NCBI GenBank assembly: GCA_019241645.1
Contig: JAFAWQ010000043.1
Coordinates: 62,001 to 126,000 of the forward strand
Direction: 5' to 3'
From: Alphaproteobacteria bacterium
GTDB lineage: Bacteria > Pseudomonadota > Alphaproteobacteria > Micropepsales > Micropepsaceae
DNA: 64,000 nucleotides
Position 1 is the stretch's first letter. Each line of letters opens with the position of its first letter. Under the pieces are notes generated by a model, which saw nothing but the letters and a program-made list of their open reading frames with translations, searched no databases and was not told the origin of the DNA. Shown here piece after piece: positions 63,023 to 64,000 of the stretch. A program made the translations under genes and the position numbers.

Positions 63023-63764
63023 TGGGGGAGTCTCGCACAATTTCATGACCAGACGTAAATGGTCCCTGGAAGCCAGCGTCCCTGGCGTCCGGATCGGGCA
63101 TTTTGGCCAGCAACTCGCGAACCAACGCCGAATTGATGGGACGGCCTTCCGCCAAGGCCTTGGCGTCAGCCTGCGCAACAAAGGCGTAGACCGCCGCAGG
63201 TGACCGCTCCAGGCACCGGAGCATCTTCTCAATCGTAGAGTCCGGCACCGCCAGCTGGCGATCGTCCAACAATTTCCGGGCCAGACCACGCAGCAGATCG
63301 TCGCTGGGGGCCCACAGCGAAAACCCGACCAACGCGCCGAATCGCGATGCGAGATCCGGCAGTACCGTGGGCCACCCCCCCGGTTCCCCACGCCCGGTCA
63401 ACAATACGGGCGTGGCGGCGGTCGCCGCCTCCATCAAATCAAAAATCGCCGAATCCCGCGCTGGATTTGGCACGCTGGAATCGACATCCTCCACGATGAC
63501 CGGAACACCGCGCTCAAGCAGCACGAAAGCGCTGCCGCTCAAGGCCGCGGCGGCAACCCTCTGGGCGCCACTCCGGCCCGCCCAGATTTCCGCGAGATGG
63601 GTTTTTCCGGACGCGGGGGGGCCGTAGACCGCCGCGGCAGCAACGCTCCAGGCTGGCCAGGAGTCGATAAAGGCGAGCGCATCGCGATTGGCGTCGGAGA
63701 CAATAAAGTTGCCCCGGGTGAAGTCCGGGGCACTCTCAAGTGGTAGAGGGATTTGCGATGGCAC
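63003..63764 (-). CDS. hdaA: HdaA, DnaA-related regulatory ATPase
   Basis: The product is 253 aa with a GTG start at 63764 after GGAG. It has the DnaA-type AAA+ fold: Walker [16 protein letters not shown], Walker B-like VIVEDVDS and sensor regions ([37 protein letters not shown]). It lacks the DnaA DNA-binding domain. HdaA stimulates ATP hydrolysis on DnaA with the beta clamp to limit re-initiation; the Q-x-PL-x-L element near the N-terminus ([11 protein letters not shown]) fits clamp binding. It overlaps ppk1 by 20 bp. Confidence 0.92.
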   Translation of the reverse strand: MPSQIPLPLESAPDFTRGNFIVSDANRDALAFIDSWPAWSVAAAAVYGPPASGKTHLAEIWAGRSGAQRVAAAALSGSAFVLLERGVPVIVEDVDSSVPNPARDSAIFDLMEAATAATPVLLTGRGEPGGWPTVLPDLASRFGALVGFSLWAPSDDLLRGLARKLLDDRQLAVPDSTIEKMLRCLERSPAAVYAFVAQADAKALAEGRPINSALVRELLAKMPDPDARDAGFQGPFTSGHEIVRDSPNGEGSK

Positions 63765-63776
63765 GGGTTTCTCCGC

Positions 63777-64000
63777 CTAGGCGGCTCCGCGCTGACGAGC
63801 CTGAAATGCCTTCAGCCACAGCCACGTATAAGCCAGCCAGGATGCGACCGTGAACCCAGCCACAACGAAAGCTGCGCCCTCCAGGGTCACCGGAGCCTCA
63901 CGGCGAAGCGCAAGCAGCAATAGAACGAACGCAACATAGGCGACCTGGACAGCGGTGCAGAACTTTCCAATGGCGAGCGGCTCTATGCGCAGCGGCAGCG
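63777..64000 (-). CDS. CDP-alcohol phosphatidyltransferase family protein, C-terminal part
   Basis: Only the last 74 codons are in the window; the stop TAG is at 63777-63779, 12 bp before the hdaA start. Two hydrophobic helices (for example VAYVAFVLLLLALR and GAAFVVAGFTVASWLAYTWL) follow PLAIGKFCTAVQVA, the C-terminal pattern of the CDP-alcohol phosphatidyltransferases that precede hdaA in many alphaproteobacteria. The catalytic motif is outside the window. The call rests on pattern and context. Confidence 0.65.
   Translation of the reverse strand, partial: LPLRIEPLAIGKFCTAVQVAYVAFVLLLLALRREAPVTLEGAAFVVAGFTVASWLAYTWLWLKAFQARQRGAA

Overview
The window looks like chromosomal DNA from a high-GC alphaproteobacterium, probably a free-living soil or rhizosphere type. 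Lineage markers are a HdaA-type DnaA-related ATPase next to ppk1 and ppx, a Usg-family protein, a CarD/CdnL regulator, a SUV3-like helicase paired with an S4 protein, a tatABC cluster, the order fabI - histidine phosphatase - aroC, and two matches to the EcfG general-stress promoter consensus (GGAAC-N16-CGTT), which is restricted to this class. Order or genus cannot be fixed from the sequence alone. No rRNA, tRNA, CRISPR array, transposase or integrase gene was seen.

Layout. 1-2.3 kb: two secreted proteins made of GloVer (TIGR03803) repeats, each repeat carrying a Cys pair. 2.6-5.8 kb: an exported FKBP isomerase and a GH17-GT2 beta-glucan synthase. 5.8-11.2 kb: FAD-linked oxidase, threonylcarbamoyl-AMP synthase, YceI, cytochrome b561, a nuclease-fold protein lacking its catalytic Glu, and CarD. 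11.5-20.3 kb: ferredoxin, S4 protein, helicase, LysE exporter, usg, then a coupled GT4 - asparagine synthase - dihydroorotase run. 20.3-24 kb: YgfZ, a VOC protein with a basic tail coupled to Tag glycosylase, queuosine-type genes queF/queD and a peroxiredoxin. 24.4-30 kb: a GLUG-repeat protein, acyl-CoA dehydrogenase, PAP2, TerC, TadA and RluB.

30-34.5 kb is an accessory island. A small PUA/EVE-like gene is followed by two toxin-antitoxin modules (AbrB-PIN and Phd-PIN) and then by an AT-richer two-gene operon encoding an FRG-domain protein and a DUF262 protein. About 125 bp of the start of the PUA/EVE-like gene recurs after each toxin-antitoxin module, so the island has a modular, accreted structure. 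The FRG-DUF262 pair is the best candidate for an undescribed (probably anti-phage) system.

34.6-45.1 kb is rich in secreted repeat proteins (TIGR03118, HAF-like, GloVer, two PQQ-like propellers with a Cys pair in most blades) plus a cold-shock protein and a bulb-type lectin. 45.1-48.4 kb: CDF transporter, PdxH, Sel1 protein, DnaJ-like protein. 48.4-54.2 kb: a stress/envelope cluster (BrkB-like, DUF3618-like, holin-X-like, glycine-rich membrane proteins, FAD-Rieske oxidoreductase) in which two transcription units start with EcfG-type promoters. 54.3-64 kb: core genes fabI, aroC, an SPFH protein, tatABC, ppx, ppk1, hdaA and the 3' part of a CDP-alcohol phosphatidyltransferase.
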